A stretch of DNA of 64,000 bases from Cherax quadricarinatus (GCF_038502225.1 NC_091374.1:3894214-3958213); one strand, 5' to 3'; shown: positions 1-10,985, counted from the stretch's first letter. Numbers and translations are program-made. Notes: a model not told the origin generated them from the sequence alone.

Positions 1-33
1 TGATAGAATATTACAGGGAAACGGCTACCTTTT

Positions 34-297
34 GCTCCTACTGTGTAATCATCACATAGAATGCCTGTGTTCCTACTGTATAATCACCTTTGTTCCTACT
101 GTGTAATCCTCACATAGAATGCCTGTGTTCCTACTGTGTAATCATCACATAGAATCCCTTTGGTCCTACTGTGTAATCCTCACAGAATGCCTTTGTTCCT
201 ACTGTGTTTTCTTCCTACTGTGCAATCATCACTTTTTTTCCTACTGTATAAACATCACATAGAATGCTTATTTTCCTGTGTAATCATCACAGAATAG
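34..297. repeat. Minisatellite, about 35-bp unit
   Basis: Seven to nine imperfect copies of a unit beginning tcctactgtgtaatcatcac and continuing into agaatgcctgtgt. Full units start 35 bp apart (36 to 71, 129 to 164). Shorter copies near 197-297 have lost internal blocks. No coding potential. Confidence 0.85.
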
Positions 298-540
298 GAT
301 ACCAGCACATTGCTGATGTATCCTAATTTGTTTAAAAATCTTAGAACTGGAATGTGAGCATACAGAAGAGTCAGTGATTAGCTCAAACACGTAACTCGTT
401 TATTTACCAGCCACCGTAAAGTGACTTCCCTGTCCTCGGAATAGGACTGCCACTGAGTTTTATCCAGACTAAGCTTACACACAAAAATATGTTTTTTGTT
501 CTAGATAGGGCTAAGTTAACGTAAATAAACCTCTATTTAC

Positions 541-592
541 AAGGACACCAATGGAAATAAGTCATTGACTTTTTTGGGGTTATCCTAGGTAT
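541..592 (+). mobile_element. SINE-1, 3' body fragment
   Basis: The stretch aaggacaccaatggaaataa followed by a gactttttggggttatccta-like stretch matches the 3' body of the complete SINE-1 at 5745-6042. The tRNA-like head is absent, so this is a 5'-truncated relic. The flanks 298-540 and 593-830 hold nothing I recognise. Confidence 0.6.
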
Positions 593-830
593 TTTACCTG
601 TGCTTAAATATATTAGTTAACCTGAACAAATGGTAGTCCCTTCGAGCGTTGGTAACGCCAGGCTCGCTGTATAGGTCAGCTGAAGTACCTACACATATTA
701 TAGATCCTATGTATTAACGAACACACTATCAAACACCTTAGCAACTCTAGCTGAACAGCTGAGTGATCTACACCATTATAACAGTGAATGAGTCACTGGG
801 ATAACATGACAATTCCGTTAATGCTGCTCC

Positions 831-1130
831 CACCTTCAACCCCCCCCCATACCACCCAGCATTACCACTCCAACATCTCGTGCATGTTCCCTACCCCTAC
901 CCCAATACTTCCCCTTCTATTATTACCCCCACTTCCCTTCCTACCATTACCCTCTATCCTTTTCACATCTTCACTTCTATCACTAACCTTCTCATCCTTC
1001 CTGACGCTACCTTGACACTTCCTAACTTCTTTTATCATCCTGACCACCATTCCCGTCACCATCTCTTACCACCATCACATTCTTCTCTACTACCATCCTC
1101 ACCACAGGATGGGGTCCAGGAGCTGTAGCT
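831..1130. repeat. Pyrimidine-rich low-complexity tract
   Basis: Cytosine- and thymine-rich sequence with a C9 run near 841 and irregular ccctacc/ttacc motifs. Open frames across it are rich in Pro, Leu and Ser and reflect composition only. Confidence 0.6.
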
Positions 1131-1164
1131 CTACCTCTCCCTTACATGCACACTTAATCTCGCA

Positions 1165-1200
1165 TGCAAGACCTGCCTCGCACAGGTCAGCAGGACTACT
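1165..1200 (+). mobile_element. CR1-like 3' tail fragment
   Basis: Contains acctgcctcgcacaggtcag, close to the CR1-A 3' UTR signature acctgcctcgcatgggccag seen at 45477-45497. It is only about 36 bp long, so assignment is tentative. 1201-1590 holds no recognised feature. Confidence 0.35.
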
Positions 1201-1595
1201 ACAATTCTCTATTCACACTACAAAATAAAATACTGAAAATATCGTCGATTTACCGACTTGAGGCGCCTGAAGACGGTTTTTAGATAGCTTAGAATTTAAT
1301 TATTTGCTATATCCTCCTTCATGTTAATTATTACAATAGCCTAGTAACCCAAATAATTAGTATATGGTTCCTTCAAGTCAAATGTTGATATATTGAGCCC
1401 AAAAGGCTAGAAAGTAACTAGGGCAGTAGGATGAAATTTTAAGGTGGGGGCCATGAGTCGAAGCTCAACTGTTACAGGTGCAGCTGTGTGATCACACAAT
1501 ACAAGTGGATGAAGTGTGAAACTAGCCAGCACCGTTATCTGAGCAAGTGCACATGCGCATGCGCACACCTTCCTGGCTAGCCAAGGACATCCCCA

Positions 1596-1596
<1 letters not shown>

Positions 1597-1642
<46 letters not shown>
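1597..1642. repeat. (CA)23 microsatellite
   Basis: Uninterrupted CA dinucleotide tract of 46 bp. Confidence 0.98.
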
Positions 1643-1645
<3 letters not shown>

Positions 1646-2095
1646 GCTTACCCGTTTTATAAGCTAATTCCTTACTGTTTAAACAGTTAATCACTACTGC
1701 TGTGACTTGATAACAGTAACTATGTGACCGAAGCGTCGTGTAAATTTTCCTCTTCAAAGTGTGTTATTTGTGAATTGTTCCTACCACCTTATTGTAACAT
1801 TCATTCTTCGTTATTACTGCAACTTGCTTAGGTAACGGGGTACTGAGTCCTAATCCTTGGATTCATGAAATATACACACACAAAATTAATTTCCCCGGTA
1901 CTACACACAAATGATGCCAGATTATCCAGAGAAAATCCAAGTAGCGGACGCCTGACCGCCAAACTTGACCAAGCAGACCAGTGAACCAAGGATATAAGCA
2001 AACACAGTCACTAGTAAAACCTCATTCTTTGTTTGAATGAACAGCAACTGCCATCGGACGAATCTAATCAAAGGTCAAACAAAAACTGTGACAAA
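1643..2095. other. Unassigned AT-rich DNA
   Basis: No open frame, repeat or element signature that I recognise. Unique-looking sequence. Confidence 0.4.
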
Positions 2096-2360
2096 CCTGT
2101 GATAGACTTCGAGGGTTCTACCCTCGTAGCCCGGTCTGAGGCTAGGCTTCCTTAACACCATGGATGAATACGTCTGCAATACTTGGTTATCGTTATGATG
2201 GAGACTTCTCCGCGGTAACGATACCAAAGTCATCCGATGGATCCACTCAAAGGTTAACCAAACCATGTGACAGATTTTGTTTGAGCGGGCTACCCTTGTA
2301 GCCCGGTCTGTGGCTAGGCTTCCTGAAGAACATGGATGGAGGCTACACACGCGCAACACT
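2096..2360 (-). mobile_element. Two element-B-like 3' end relics, 172 bp apart
   Basis: The motif gcccggtctgaggctaggct at 2129 recurs as gcccggtctgtggctaggct at 2301, an offset of 172 bp. The surrounding sequence also pairs (catggatgaa/catggatgga; acttgg then tatc). This motif resembles the antisense 3' end of element B, for example cggcccggtctgtgactagg at 62949. It is an imperfect tandem duplication carrying a LINE-tail relic, decayed beyond coding. Confidence 0.5.
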
Positions 2361-2744
2361 TGGATATCCTCATGGCAGAAACCTATAAATCATTGTAAAA
2401 ATCAGTTAAGGTTTACTACTTGAAATAAAATATTTGGCTTACTTTTTTCCCATTAAATGCAACTGGAGCAGCAATTTCGATTGCGAGTGTGATAATTTAC
2501 GTATTTCAGCTAGAAAAAATTGTCAGAAAATGTCCAAGTGTTACACACGTGTGTCCCATTCACCTACTTGTTGCTTTTGCATATCATTAATATATAATAG
2601 ACCATATTAAACCAAGTTGTTGTCACTAGCAAAATAAAGCTAACAAACTTATAGGAAGTAGCAATAATGAACAAAATCCGTGTAAAACAGAGTACAAAGT
2701 TATAGCTTTTCCATAATAAGATTACGAAACTATTTCAAAATATT
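2361..2744. other. Unassigned AT-rich DNA
   Basis: No recognisable feature on either strand. Confidence 0.4.
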
Positions 2745-3170
2745 CAGTGCAGAAGAATCCTTTAAAGAATCTAAAAATATAATCCTCAAAGGAAATTAAA
2801 AAATGTAACGCTTAGAGCCTCAAAAACGAATCCTTACAGGAACCTTAAAAAAGTAATTCATAAAAATAACCTAGGAAAGGAATTATTAAACGATCCTAAA
2901 AAATGTAATCCTTAAAAGAACCTCAAAGAGGAATCCTTAAAGGAAAAAAAAATAATCCTTGAAAGAACCTAAAAAATAATTCTTCGTGAAATCACAAAAA
3001 AGGAATTTTCAAGAAAGAACCTGAAAACAAGAATCCTTTAAAGAACCTCAAAAGTAATCCCTGAAAGAACCTTAGGGGAATTCTTTAAGGAACAATAAAA
3101 ATGAATCATTCAAACCTCAAAAATAGTAATCCTTGAATACTTTTAAAAAAGAATCCTTAAGAGAACCTTC
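2745..3170. repeat. Degenerate AT-rich minisatellite, about 20-25 bp unit
   Basis: Some fifteen or more eroded copies of a unit close to gaatccttaaaggaacctca plus a short A run. Examples start near 2756, 2838, 2909, 2932, 2957, 3030 and 3129. Spacing varies and most copies carry several substitutions, so this is an old array. Confidence 0.75.
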
Positions 3171-3529
3171 ATACCACAGTGATTCCAGCACACATTACAT
3201 TACACATGAACTATCAATGTAACCCACACATCAATAAACAGTCTCCGAGTGGTTAAGGTTGCCACTATTCTAGTGAACAAAATACGAGTTAATATACGAA
3301 TTCAAGCCAAGAGAGATTCACAGACAAGAATCGAGAGATACATGATTATGACAAACTAGATACTCAAGAAGGGAAGCAACAAGCTTTACAAGGATACTGC
3401 ATGAAAGGTTGGGTCTAAGGAGAGGGGGATACAGAGTAGAATTAGATGAACCACATACGTATTTTCCTTATAAGGGGAGTAACTGTAACGTACAAGGAAA
3501 ATACTAAAAGCGTATTAAGAATGTTACAG

Positions 3530-3580
3530 AAATAACCCGCATAAAGGAGAGAGAAGCTTATGACGAAGTTTCGGTCATCC
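3530..3580 (+). mobile_element. D-family fragment
   Basis: Reads aataacccgc, then gagagaagcttatgacgaag, then tttcggtcat, which is one arm of the D-family foldback unit seen complete at 33729-33884. No inverted partner is close by. 3171-3529 and 3581-3814 hold nothing recognised. Confidence 0.6.
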
Positions 3581-3814
3581 ATGTAGTGAAATTCTTTAAA
3601 GGGATTAAAATGTAAACAGGAAGAAATTCACGGAGCTGAGTTCACCCCTCTCAAACACCCAGACGAATACAATACCACTATCAAACAAATCCAAAGGATA
3701 ATAACAAACCAACAAGAATATAAAATACACAAAAAGAGCACCAACAGAACACTAAGTAAAACCAGAGACGTAAATTAAAGGCAGCTCCTGTAACAAACCA
3801 ACATGACAAACTAT

Positions 3815-3888
3815 ACACAAATAACCTGCACATAAAAGAGAGAAGCTTACGACGACGTTTCGGTCCGACTTGGACCATTGACAACCAG
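3815..3888 (+). mobile_element. D-family fragment
   Basis: Another single arm of the D family: acaaataacctgcacataaa, then gagagaagcttacgacgacg, then tttcggtccgacttggacca. Same orientation as the copy at 3530, so the two are direct repeats 285 bp apart. Confidence 0.7.
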
Positions 3889-4165
3889 GCTCCGCTTTAC
3901 AGCATTTCACTAATGCAGCGGTTTTTAATTATACCCATTCTTTATTTATTCAGACTTCCTACAATAAATTCACCACTAACTATAAGCTAAGGATGAAATT
4001 ATTTTAAGGTAAGTAATGTGTGTACTGTATATGCATTTTTCAAGGCTAGCTCTATTGCTTTTATATGCAGTTGAAAGTGAAAAAAGTTTCACTTTACAGA
4101 GATTTTTGCTTCACAGCAGTAGTCGAGCCTAATCTGCTGTATAAGCGGGGCCCACCTGTACTATA
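3889..4165. mobile_element. Possible pogo/Tigger-type DNA transposon relic
   Basis: The left part contains ctccgctttacagcatttca followed by ctaatgcagcgg, and the right end reads ctgctgtataagcggggccc followed by acctgta. pogo/Tigger elements characteristically end in GC-rich terminal inverted repeats of this flavour and insert at TA. No transposase frame is present. The assignment is by resemblance to remembered family style only; an alignment to Tigger consensus sequences would decide it. Confidence 0.3.
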
Positions 4166-5055
4166 TAAACCGGACCAAAACCGTAAACAAGACAACTCCC
4201 ACAAAGCCACATAACATGGCGGTGGAGAAAGTGCAAGAAAGCACCATTATCCTCCATTACTTGACGCTGTCAACCATTGCTGTTATTGTGGCTAATACTT
4301 TCTCCTCTTATTAACAATTATGTCTTCATTTTCTCTCTCCTTTTCACCATTTGTGTCCATCTTCCTTTCTTCTGTCCTTCCCTCAATCCCCATCTTTCCT
4401 TCCTTCCTTCTTGAAGCTTCCTTCTCTTTCTCTTTTCTGTCATCCTCTTTCCCTCTCATTCTTTGTTTCTCTCGCCCTCTCTATCCACACTTGCCCAACA
4501 CAAAAACTCGCCTCTTACAAACGCCCTACTTATATAAGTAATGTGTGTACTGTATATGCATTTTTCAAGGCTAGCTCTATTGCTTTTATATGCAGTTGAA
4601 AGTGAAAAAAGTTTCACTTTACAGAGATTTTTGCTTCACAGCAGTAGTCGAGCCTAATCTGCTGTATAAGCGGGGCCCACCTGTACTATATAAACCGGAC
4701 CAAAACCGTAAACAAGACAACTCCCACAAAGCCACATAACATGGCGGTGGAGAAAGTGCAAGAAAGCACCATTATCCTCCATTACTTGACGCTGTCAACC
4801 ATTGCTGTTATTGTGGCTAATACTTTCTCCTCTTATTAACAATTATGTCTTCATTTTCTCTCTCCTTTTCACCATTTGTGTCCATCTTCCTTTCTTCTGT
4901 CCTTCCCTCAATCCCCATCTTTCCTTCCTTCCTTCTTGAAGCTTCCTTCTCTTTCTCTTTTCTGTCATCCTCTTTCCCTCTCATTCTTTGTTTCTCTCGC
5001 CCTCTCTATCCACACTTGCCCAACACAAAAACTCGCCTCTTACAAACGCCCTACT
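4011..5055. repeat. Perfect 525-bp tandem duplication
   Basis: Copy 1 spans 4011-4535 and copy 2 spans 4536 to about 5055; by eye they are identical throughout. Each copy holds the right half of the pogo/Tigger-like relic, an actatataaa TATA-like stretch, a 32-codon frame (4216-4314 and 4741-4839) with a hydrophobic second half, and a CT-rich frame of 70-80 codons starting at atgtcttcattttctctctc. Neither frame matches a family I know and both may be chance. Identity implies a very recent duplication or an assembly artefact. Confidence 0.9.
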
Positions 5056-5225
5056 TTGGGTCTCGCAACCCAGGTTAACAGATTTCATTACTTAACGTGC
5101 AAAATCCACCCTGTATGATATATAATATGGGAACATTGCAGGTTTTTATTTTCATTATGTAAATATCATGACAGAGCAGGGTAGCCCCTGACTGCTGATG
5201 CACCCAACTTTGTTTAGTAAAAATT

Positions 5226-5475
5226 TTACAAACCTACCAGAATGCACTGTTCCCTCACTCTATACACATACACTCCTTTCACAAACCCGCAAAGGACACC
5301 ACAAATCTTCCCCCAGTCTTGTATGCTGTACTTTGAAGCAAATGGTGTAGGTGTTACACAAGCGTGCAGCAACTTCAGCAAGCTGTCTGAGACAAGGTGA
5401 GCAGGTACGGCACGGCAGGACACTGCCACCTCTAAACTGTGGTGAGGTTTCTTTTTTTTTGTACAAGAAAATAAG
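5226..5475 (-). pseudogene. Possible cysteine-rich coding relic
   Basis: One minus-strand frame reads LPCRTCSPC, then about 30 residues later GEDLWCPLRVCER. The spacing of Cys pairs around a W-x-P motif weakly recalls a widespread arthropod zinc-binding protein family with a WAPH..C..C motif. There is no intact start, the frame stops right after the second Cys group, and no neighbouring exon is visible. It may equally be a chance open frame. Confidence 0.2.
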
Positions 5476-5744
5476 ATATAGCAGCAGCAGCTCCCTTCTG
5501 GATTATTCTGCATTCTAGGTACTACTTTGACTCCCCGCAGTGTGCGACTACACTCCTATATGACTGGCACATGTGGTAACAAAAGTTAGACGTGTACACT
5601 TCTGTCATATTCCATTACACAGGTGGGATCCATGCATGAACATAGGCAGTTACTGCTGTAACCATAACGAGTAATGAAACAAACATGGCGGGCGAGTGGA
5701 GAATAACAAAAGGAAGGGTGGGGGGGAGGGTTGTGGACACAAGA

Positions 5745-6042
5745 CAGGCCCGGTGGCCTGGTGGCTAAAGCTCCCGCTTCACACACGGAGGGCCCGGGTT
5801 CGATTCCCGGCGGGTGGAAACATTTCGACACGTTTCCTTACACCTGTTGTCCTGTTCACCTAGCAGCAAATAGGTACCTGGGTGTTAGTCGACTGGTGTG
5901 GGTCGCATCCTGGGGGACAAGATTAAGGACCCCAATGGAAATAAGTTAAGACAGTCCTCGATGACGCACTGACTTTCTTGGGTTATCCTGGGTGGCTAAC
6001 CCTCCGGGGTTAAAAATCCGAACGAAATCTTATCTTATCTTT
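5745..6042 (+). mobile_element. SINE-1, complete copy
   Basis: tRNA-derived SINE. The head (about 5746-5818) contains an A-box-like ggcctggtggctaaagctcc and a B box gggttcgattccc at 5796-5808. The body contains gttcacctagcagcaaatag, gtgtgggtcgcatcctgggg and caatggaaataagttaagac, and the element ends in a TTATC-type tail (cttatcttatctt). Internal RNA polymerase III promoter boxes are expected to drive it. SINEs of this type have no protein and depend on a LINE reverse transcriptase. This copy is the reference for SINE-1 pieces elsewhere in the window. Confidence 0.88.
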
Positions 6043-6284
6043 GGGAAGATACAGTGCATCATGTATTTACCGTTACACGGACCTTAAAGCTGGATCTTGA
6101 CGACTAGCTCTGCTTAACTCTGCGTCAGAATCTTAAACACATCACTTTCATTTACACCTGTCTTCCACTTGCACACCTCAATCATGCTCCACTTCATTCT
6201 ATGCCTTTCAAGACTATAAGCTCAGGGCTCTCCACCTTCGTGAGTATAGTATAACGGTTATAATTACTACTGTAATTTTTAAAA

Positions 6285-6400
6285 GGGTGGGCCGGTAAGC
6301 CAGTGGAAGGCCTCGGTCATATGACCAGAAGCTATAACGGCGGGTCATAATCTGAGACCCGCGTCAGGAAACTTGTCCTCTTTCCTGACGAACCTTATCT
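6285..6400 (+). repeat. Dispersed repeat with hairpin
   Basis: Contains gcctcggtcatatgaccaga, cggcgggtcat and a 10-bp stem cgtcaggaaa/tttcctgacg (about 6362-6391, loop about 10 nt). It ends in cctaacctaacct. It looks like part of an interspersed short element; I cannot name it. Confidence 0.4.
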
Positions 6401-6417
6401 AACCTAACCTCCATCTA

Positions 6418-6525
6418 CGTGCAAGATTCCTCAGAGCTCTCGTACTGCCATCCTTCTATGTATGTTTTCAACACACTCGTGTCCAAGGTGTAATATGGAG
6501 ACCAGAACTGTGCCACAAATTTTAA
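6418..6525 (-). mobile_element. Decayed CR1-like coding fragment
   Basis: The stretch ggagaccagaactgtgccac and the upstream agagctctcgta...ctatg resemble the antisense of the reverse-transcriptase C-terminal region in CR1-A (compare 25115-25230). It carries no open frame. Confidence 0.35.
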
Positions 6526-6721
6526 ATTTTAAATAAATACTGATACTTTTCTTACCTAAACTTTTTTATATAAAGCTAACTGGGCGCGAACCCCCCCCCA
6601 CCCTCCCATACCTGCTGATCACGACTCTCCTTGTCAAAACTGGTGTGGTCAAGTGTATAGGCAGAGGATAATTTTCTCAGTTCTCACAACTACATCGGCA
6701 ACTTATCCCACTCATCCTGAC

Positions 6722-6925
6722 ATTTGGTTGATCATAACTCAGTGGTAGCACCTTCGGATCACAACCGAAGGACCCCGGTTCCATTTTGGGGTATAGTGAC
6801 ACTATTATTAGGTAACTATCTTAACACTTGTTGCCCCTGCTCACCTAAGTACTAAATAATTACGAAGGTGAAAGTCGACTGTTGTGGATGGCATCCTTAG
6901 GGAGGTGGTAGTTATACCGAAGTTG
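6722..6925 (+). mobile_element. Degenerate SINE (SINE-1-like)
   Basis: A tRNA-like start (aactcagtggtagcaccttc), an eroded B box (ccggttccatttt) and body words gttgcccctgctcacctaag, gaaagtcgactgttgtggat and ggcatcctt follow the order of SINE-1. More diverged than the copy at 5745. Confidence 0.6.
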
Positions 6926-7784
6926 GGGCTGGACTTTGAAAGGAACTAAAGTAGGATAACTCTCAGCCTGAAAGTCAAGGGCATAAAAATAAAAAAAAAA
7001 TAGTACGAGTAGAACAGCAATAACAGGGTTGGGCAGTAATAGTAGAGCAGTAATAAGTGGTGGGCAGTAATAGTAGAGCAGTTACAGGTGGTAGGCAGAG
7101 TACTGGTATAGTTGGGGGAGGGGCAGTAACCCGGCAACTTGACAACTACATCCACCTGAGTCAGCCAGCAGCAAGTAAGCGGGGCCACCAGTATGACATT
7201 ACCAACACCACGAGGCTGTTACCTCACTAACATTTCCGCACTTACTGTGCTTCCGGGAGGCACTAACGAATGCAATGCCCCGTCCTATCTCCCACACCCA
7301 AGATTTTAATTCAGCCTCATGATGAAATCCTCAACACTTCCACAATCCTGTATGTTCTAGGCCATACTGAGGTGGTGGTGCCCTCATAAACCTCCAGCCC
7401 TGCTGGGAAAACCTCAACAGTAGCATCTGAACCCATAGTAGAATGCTTGACGATACTCTTGTTATTCCCAGCTAAAGCTGACATATTTAATTACTTCATG
7501 TATGAAACCCATCCTGTATGAAACGTGGCAACGAAAATGTGCTAAGTTTTTTGTTCCCACCAAGTGACTTAAAATACAGTAGCTGCATAATATGGGGGTA
7601 AAAAAAAAAACTAAAATCATTCAAGTTGTAATATACTGCATTAAGCAAAAATGTCAGTAGTACAAGTCAAAAACAGTAATCACAAGAAATAACAAGAGTT
7701 CGATCGAAGGGAATTACCAACAGATTAATAAGCGCCTTTTAAGAGAGAACCTGACATGTTCTTCCAGGTAATTCCTGATCAGCC
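6926..7784. other. Unassigned DNA with a small imperfect tandem repeat
   Basis: 7030-7085 contains gggcagtaatagtagagcag twice with a related third copy near 7078-7105. The rest shows no recognisable element or gene. Confidence 0.4.
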
Positions 7785-7860
7785 AGGATGAAGTGCTTCG
7801 TTGACTTGTGTTCCTAGTCACTTAGCCTGACTAAAGTCATCATCCAGGAGGCTTGGTCTG
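7785..7860 (+). mobile_element. Element-B-like 3' end relic
   Basis: The order tgatcagccagg, cgttgacttgtg, agcctgac and atccaggaggcttggtctgg follows the sense 3' end of element B (compare 19058-19150). Heavily decayed, non-coding. Confidence 0.45.
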
Positions 7861-8749
7861 GTACTATCTTGTAGGCAATACATAAATCAGACATATACAA
7901 CATTTGGAAACCTATTATTTTACGTATCGCTAACATTATAACAAGCGCAATTTAATTTAGCCTAATCCAACTAAATATATTTTACATAAGTTTACAATAA
8001 TTTAATAATAAACAATGAAATATATTTTTTTCGTTCGGTTCAGAATGATTTTTGCGAAATTATTGCATACACAAATTTTCGGCAAGAGCGTTGCTATTTA
8101 TGTCAAAATCGCAACTTTTACCTATTCGACACGACAGACATATATTATATAAAATAAGTATGAGATTCGTATTGTATTGATTATGTTAGGTAAATGACAT
8201 GTAGGAGAGGTATAGTGAAGGATGGAAACAAGATCCACAGTGAGGGCTACTGCAGAACCAGTGAGAAAATGATCAGGAATATATATTAGCAGACGGAGGA
8301 TCGAGCCTCCACTACTTCACTGAATGCTCCACGAGGCTTTACGCCCTTCATCTGTAATAATAATTCCAGAGTTAAGCCCAAATTTATTTTTTACACAAGG
8401 CTTAGTGCCAACTCTGGTAACCAAGAAATTCTGTCAGTATCACTGTGTTTGCGTCAATACACAGTGCCACTTCATAATATTGTGACGTGGCTCAAGCATG
8501 GAGTGTTGATGTGGTTTTAATTTATTTGTTTACGATGAGTGTTAACTGAAAACAGCATCATTAGCGGGGGTTGTTAACACTGAAGGTTGTTGTGGAGTAT
8601 CACCATTTTATTACAAGGTGGAGTCGAGTAGGTGAGCTCAGGTGAAGAGGGTCATTGATAGGGGTGAGGCAACGAACGCTTTTATTACACTTGTTTTATT
8701 ACACTTGTTTGTATGTTGTCAAGTAATCCACACGCCTCTTAATTGCCTA
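7861..8749. other. Unassigned AT-rich DNA
   Basis: No gene or element recognised. An open frame starting near 8642 runs into the ATC microsatellite and has no conserved features. Confidence 0.4.
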
Positions 8750-8772
8750 ATCATCATCATCATCATCATATC
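8750..8772. repeat. (ATC)n microsatellite
   Basis: Seven to eight ATC/CAT units. Confidence 0.9.
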
Positions 8773-8880
8773 AACACATACCACCTTCTATAACCTTCTT
8801 ATTACTCTCACATACCATCACACACAAACACACTCTTATACTGCTACTAACATAGGATGCCAATACTAAACATACAAGCT

Positions 8881-9035
8881 CTCACGGCCGACGTGCGAGG
8901 ATTTGAACCCATAACACTCACCAAAGTCAGACCAAGAAAGTGGACTCACGGTGTCTCGATCTTAGTGCATCGAGACACCATAATTCTAATCTCACAGCCT
9001 GGCCGTGAGTTGAGGGTTTGGGGGTTCGATACCTA
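8881..9035. mobile_element. Nested palindrome with two tRNA-like heads
   Basis: Outer arms ctcacggcc (8881-8889) and ggccgtgag (9001-9009) enclose a perfect inner hairpin: ggtgtctcgat (8950-8960), 8-nt loop, atcgagacacc (8969-8979). A reversed B-box-like ggatttgaaccc (8899-8910) and a forward gggttcgatacc (9022-9033) lie on either side. The arrangement is that of two tRNA-derived SINE heads in opposite orientation. Confidence 0.6.
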
Positions 9036-9059
9036 GTACCACAGCTCCGAGATTAAATA

Positions 9060-9462
9060 TTTTTGTTATACAAACATTAGACAAAGAACATTACAACAGG
9101 TCTACTGGCCCATGACAGGTAGACCCAATCACACTCATATATACCCATAGAAACTTGTATTTAAAACTAAGCACAGTTGTCGCCCAGTGACACTACCTGG
9201 GTGTTTGTTCCACTTATGTACTTTACTGCCAAACCTGTATGCTCCTTATATCCTTTCTAAATGTAAATTTGTCCAAGTTGTATCCCTTGTTGTAAGAAAT
9301 GTCTTGGTTACATACGTTCAGCACTTTATATCCCCTTTATTTATCCTGGTTTTCCATTTATACACTTCAATCATATCTCCCCACAATTTTACGTTTTTCC
9401 AGAGAGTGAATTCAGTCCCAAAAGCTTCCATTATAGATCTATTCTCATACAGAAGAATGGAC
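9060..9462 (-). mobile_element. CR1-like 3' end, diverged
   Basis: Antisense words ctactggcccatgacaggta, gggtgtttgttccac, aaacctgtatgctccttata, atcccctttatttatcctgg and cattatagatctattctcat follow the same order as the antisense C-terminus and 3' UTR of CR1-A at 24660-25130. No continuous frame survives. Divergence from CR1-A suggests a related older subfamily. Confidence 0.7.
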
Positions 9463-9544
9463 GAGGGACGCAAAGTTTGGGCCTGACACGCTGCAGGTCT
9501 AACGCTGTACCAGCTGAAGGCCATTTTCGAGAGTCAACATCCCA

Positions 9545-9600
9545 GCAACAAGGTCCAAGACCAGGCCTTGTGGATCAGGGTCTGATCCACCAGGCTATTA
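9545..9600 (-). mobile_element. Element B 3' end fragment
   Basis: ggtccaagaccaggccttgt then ggatcagggtctgatccacc and aggctatta matches the antisense end of element B at 39040-39090. Confidence 0.65.
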
Positions 9601-9712
9601 CAATAATACTAATAACAATCTTTATTTCTACATGATACAATTTATGCACTCTTAGCTAACGTCAATGACATACTAATAAATATAAATAAACAATTGTTGC
9701 TCGTATTATTTG

Positions 9713-9735
9713 AAAAAAAAAAAAAAAAAAAAAAA
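9713..9735. repeat. A23 homopolymer
   Basis: Uninterrupted A run. It could be a retrotransposition tail, but no element body is recognisable immediately upstream. Confidence 0.9.
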
Positions 9736-10104
9736 CTAAGGACAGTATGAGCCATGGGAAGACCCGGTGAGTGGTGACTATGCAGTCATAACGGAGCCTA
9801 TCTGCCTTACCAGGGTACAAATCATTATCGTCACGGTTTTATAGGTTCATGAAACATGTACGTATGGGGCGAGAATGAGTCGGATCAAAACAACGTGTGT
9901 CATCTTTTGTATGACAAGCTGACACACGAGGGTGTTAGGTAACCTAGTGCATACTTTTAAGTTTCACTCAGAACTGAGCTTTATCGAGACTTGGAACTTG
10001 TGCGAAACGTACTGTAATATAAATGCCTGTTTTGCACTGTATATATCCTGGGTAAGAATTTAAGGGGGTTAGAGCACAGCCTGTCAGTGGCGGTCACTGT
10101 ATCA

Positions 10105-10435
10105 GTGGTGTCGGTACAAGCACAAGTACAGTCACAGTCACGTGTACATACACAGAAGTGCTGTTACATATCACATGTACAAAGATGCAGTCACATAGGT
10201 CAGTTGCACATAGTCACGTGTACACAGGTGCAGGTAGTCACGTGTAAACACAGGTGCAGATAGTCACATGTACACACAGGTGCAAGTACAGTCGCATGTA
10301 CACACAGGTGCAAGTACAGTCGCATGTACACACAGGTGCAAGTACAGTCGCATGTACACACAGGTGCAAGTACAGTCACATGTACACAGGTGCAGGTAGT
10401 CACATGTACACACTGGTGCAGGTACAGACACGTGC
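10105..10435. repeat. Minisatellite, 28-bp unit
   Basis: Core copies of tgcaagtacagtcgcatgta plus cacacagg start at 10281, 10309 and 10337. Variants with tagtcacgtg and shorter spacing flank them. Frames across it are Cys/Thr/Val repeats from the tandem structure. Confidence 0.9.
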
Positions 10436-10527
10436 ATCATGTAATATATATCAAAAACTAAAATTTCGCTCACAGGATTGCCAGAGTCCTTCAAGACATC
10501 GTAAATACAAACCTTCTGTAGTTACAT

Positions 10528-10560
10528 CACGACCCCCCCCCCGAAACCCTCTCCAGGTAA
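10528..10560 (+). mobile_element. Element B extreme 3' tip
   Basis: A C9-10 run followed by gaaaccctctccaggtaaac matches the 3' tip of element B at 33366-33388. Confidence 0.5.
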
Positions 10561-10821
10561 ACATAGTTACATAAAACACTAAGAAAGTAATAGCATTAAT
10601 CAATAATAGCATAGATAATACTGATAATCGGAAAGCCCAAAATAGCCAAGATGTCTGGTAAGAAAGAGAAAGTGGTTTGAGAAGAGGTCAAGCTAGGTCA
10701 CTTGAGCTGACCTGCGTAGCGGCTGACCCAGTAACACTACACAGTGGAGATAATTGGTATGAAATACCAACACCATACACACAGCACGTACTGTTGTGTG
10801 TCTTTGATGAGTAAGATGTGG

Positions 10822-10877
10822 AACAGTTAGGTGTCTTTACTGTCGAAATGTTTCGACAATAAAGACACCCAACTGTT
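10822..10877. mobile_element. V-family palindrome, 27-bp arms
   Basis: Left arm 10822-10848 and right arm 10851-10877 pair with two mismatches around a 2-nt centre. The arm contains gtgtctttactgtcgaaa and aacagttagg, the same words as the V-family palindrome at 38756-38971. Confidence 0.75.
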
Positions 10878-10947
10878 GCAAATGTCTCTTGTAATATTCA
10901 TGATTCGTGGTCCCAGAAACCAGTACTTTCACTGCTTGATGGTGGTA

Positions 10948-10985
10948 ATGATGATGATGATAATAATAATAATAATAATAATAGT
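10948..10985. repeat. (ATG)n/(AAT)n microsatellite
   Basis: GATGAT units pass into AATAAT units. The region from 10986 to 11600 holds no recognised gene or element. Confidence 0.9.
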
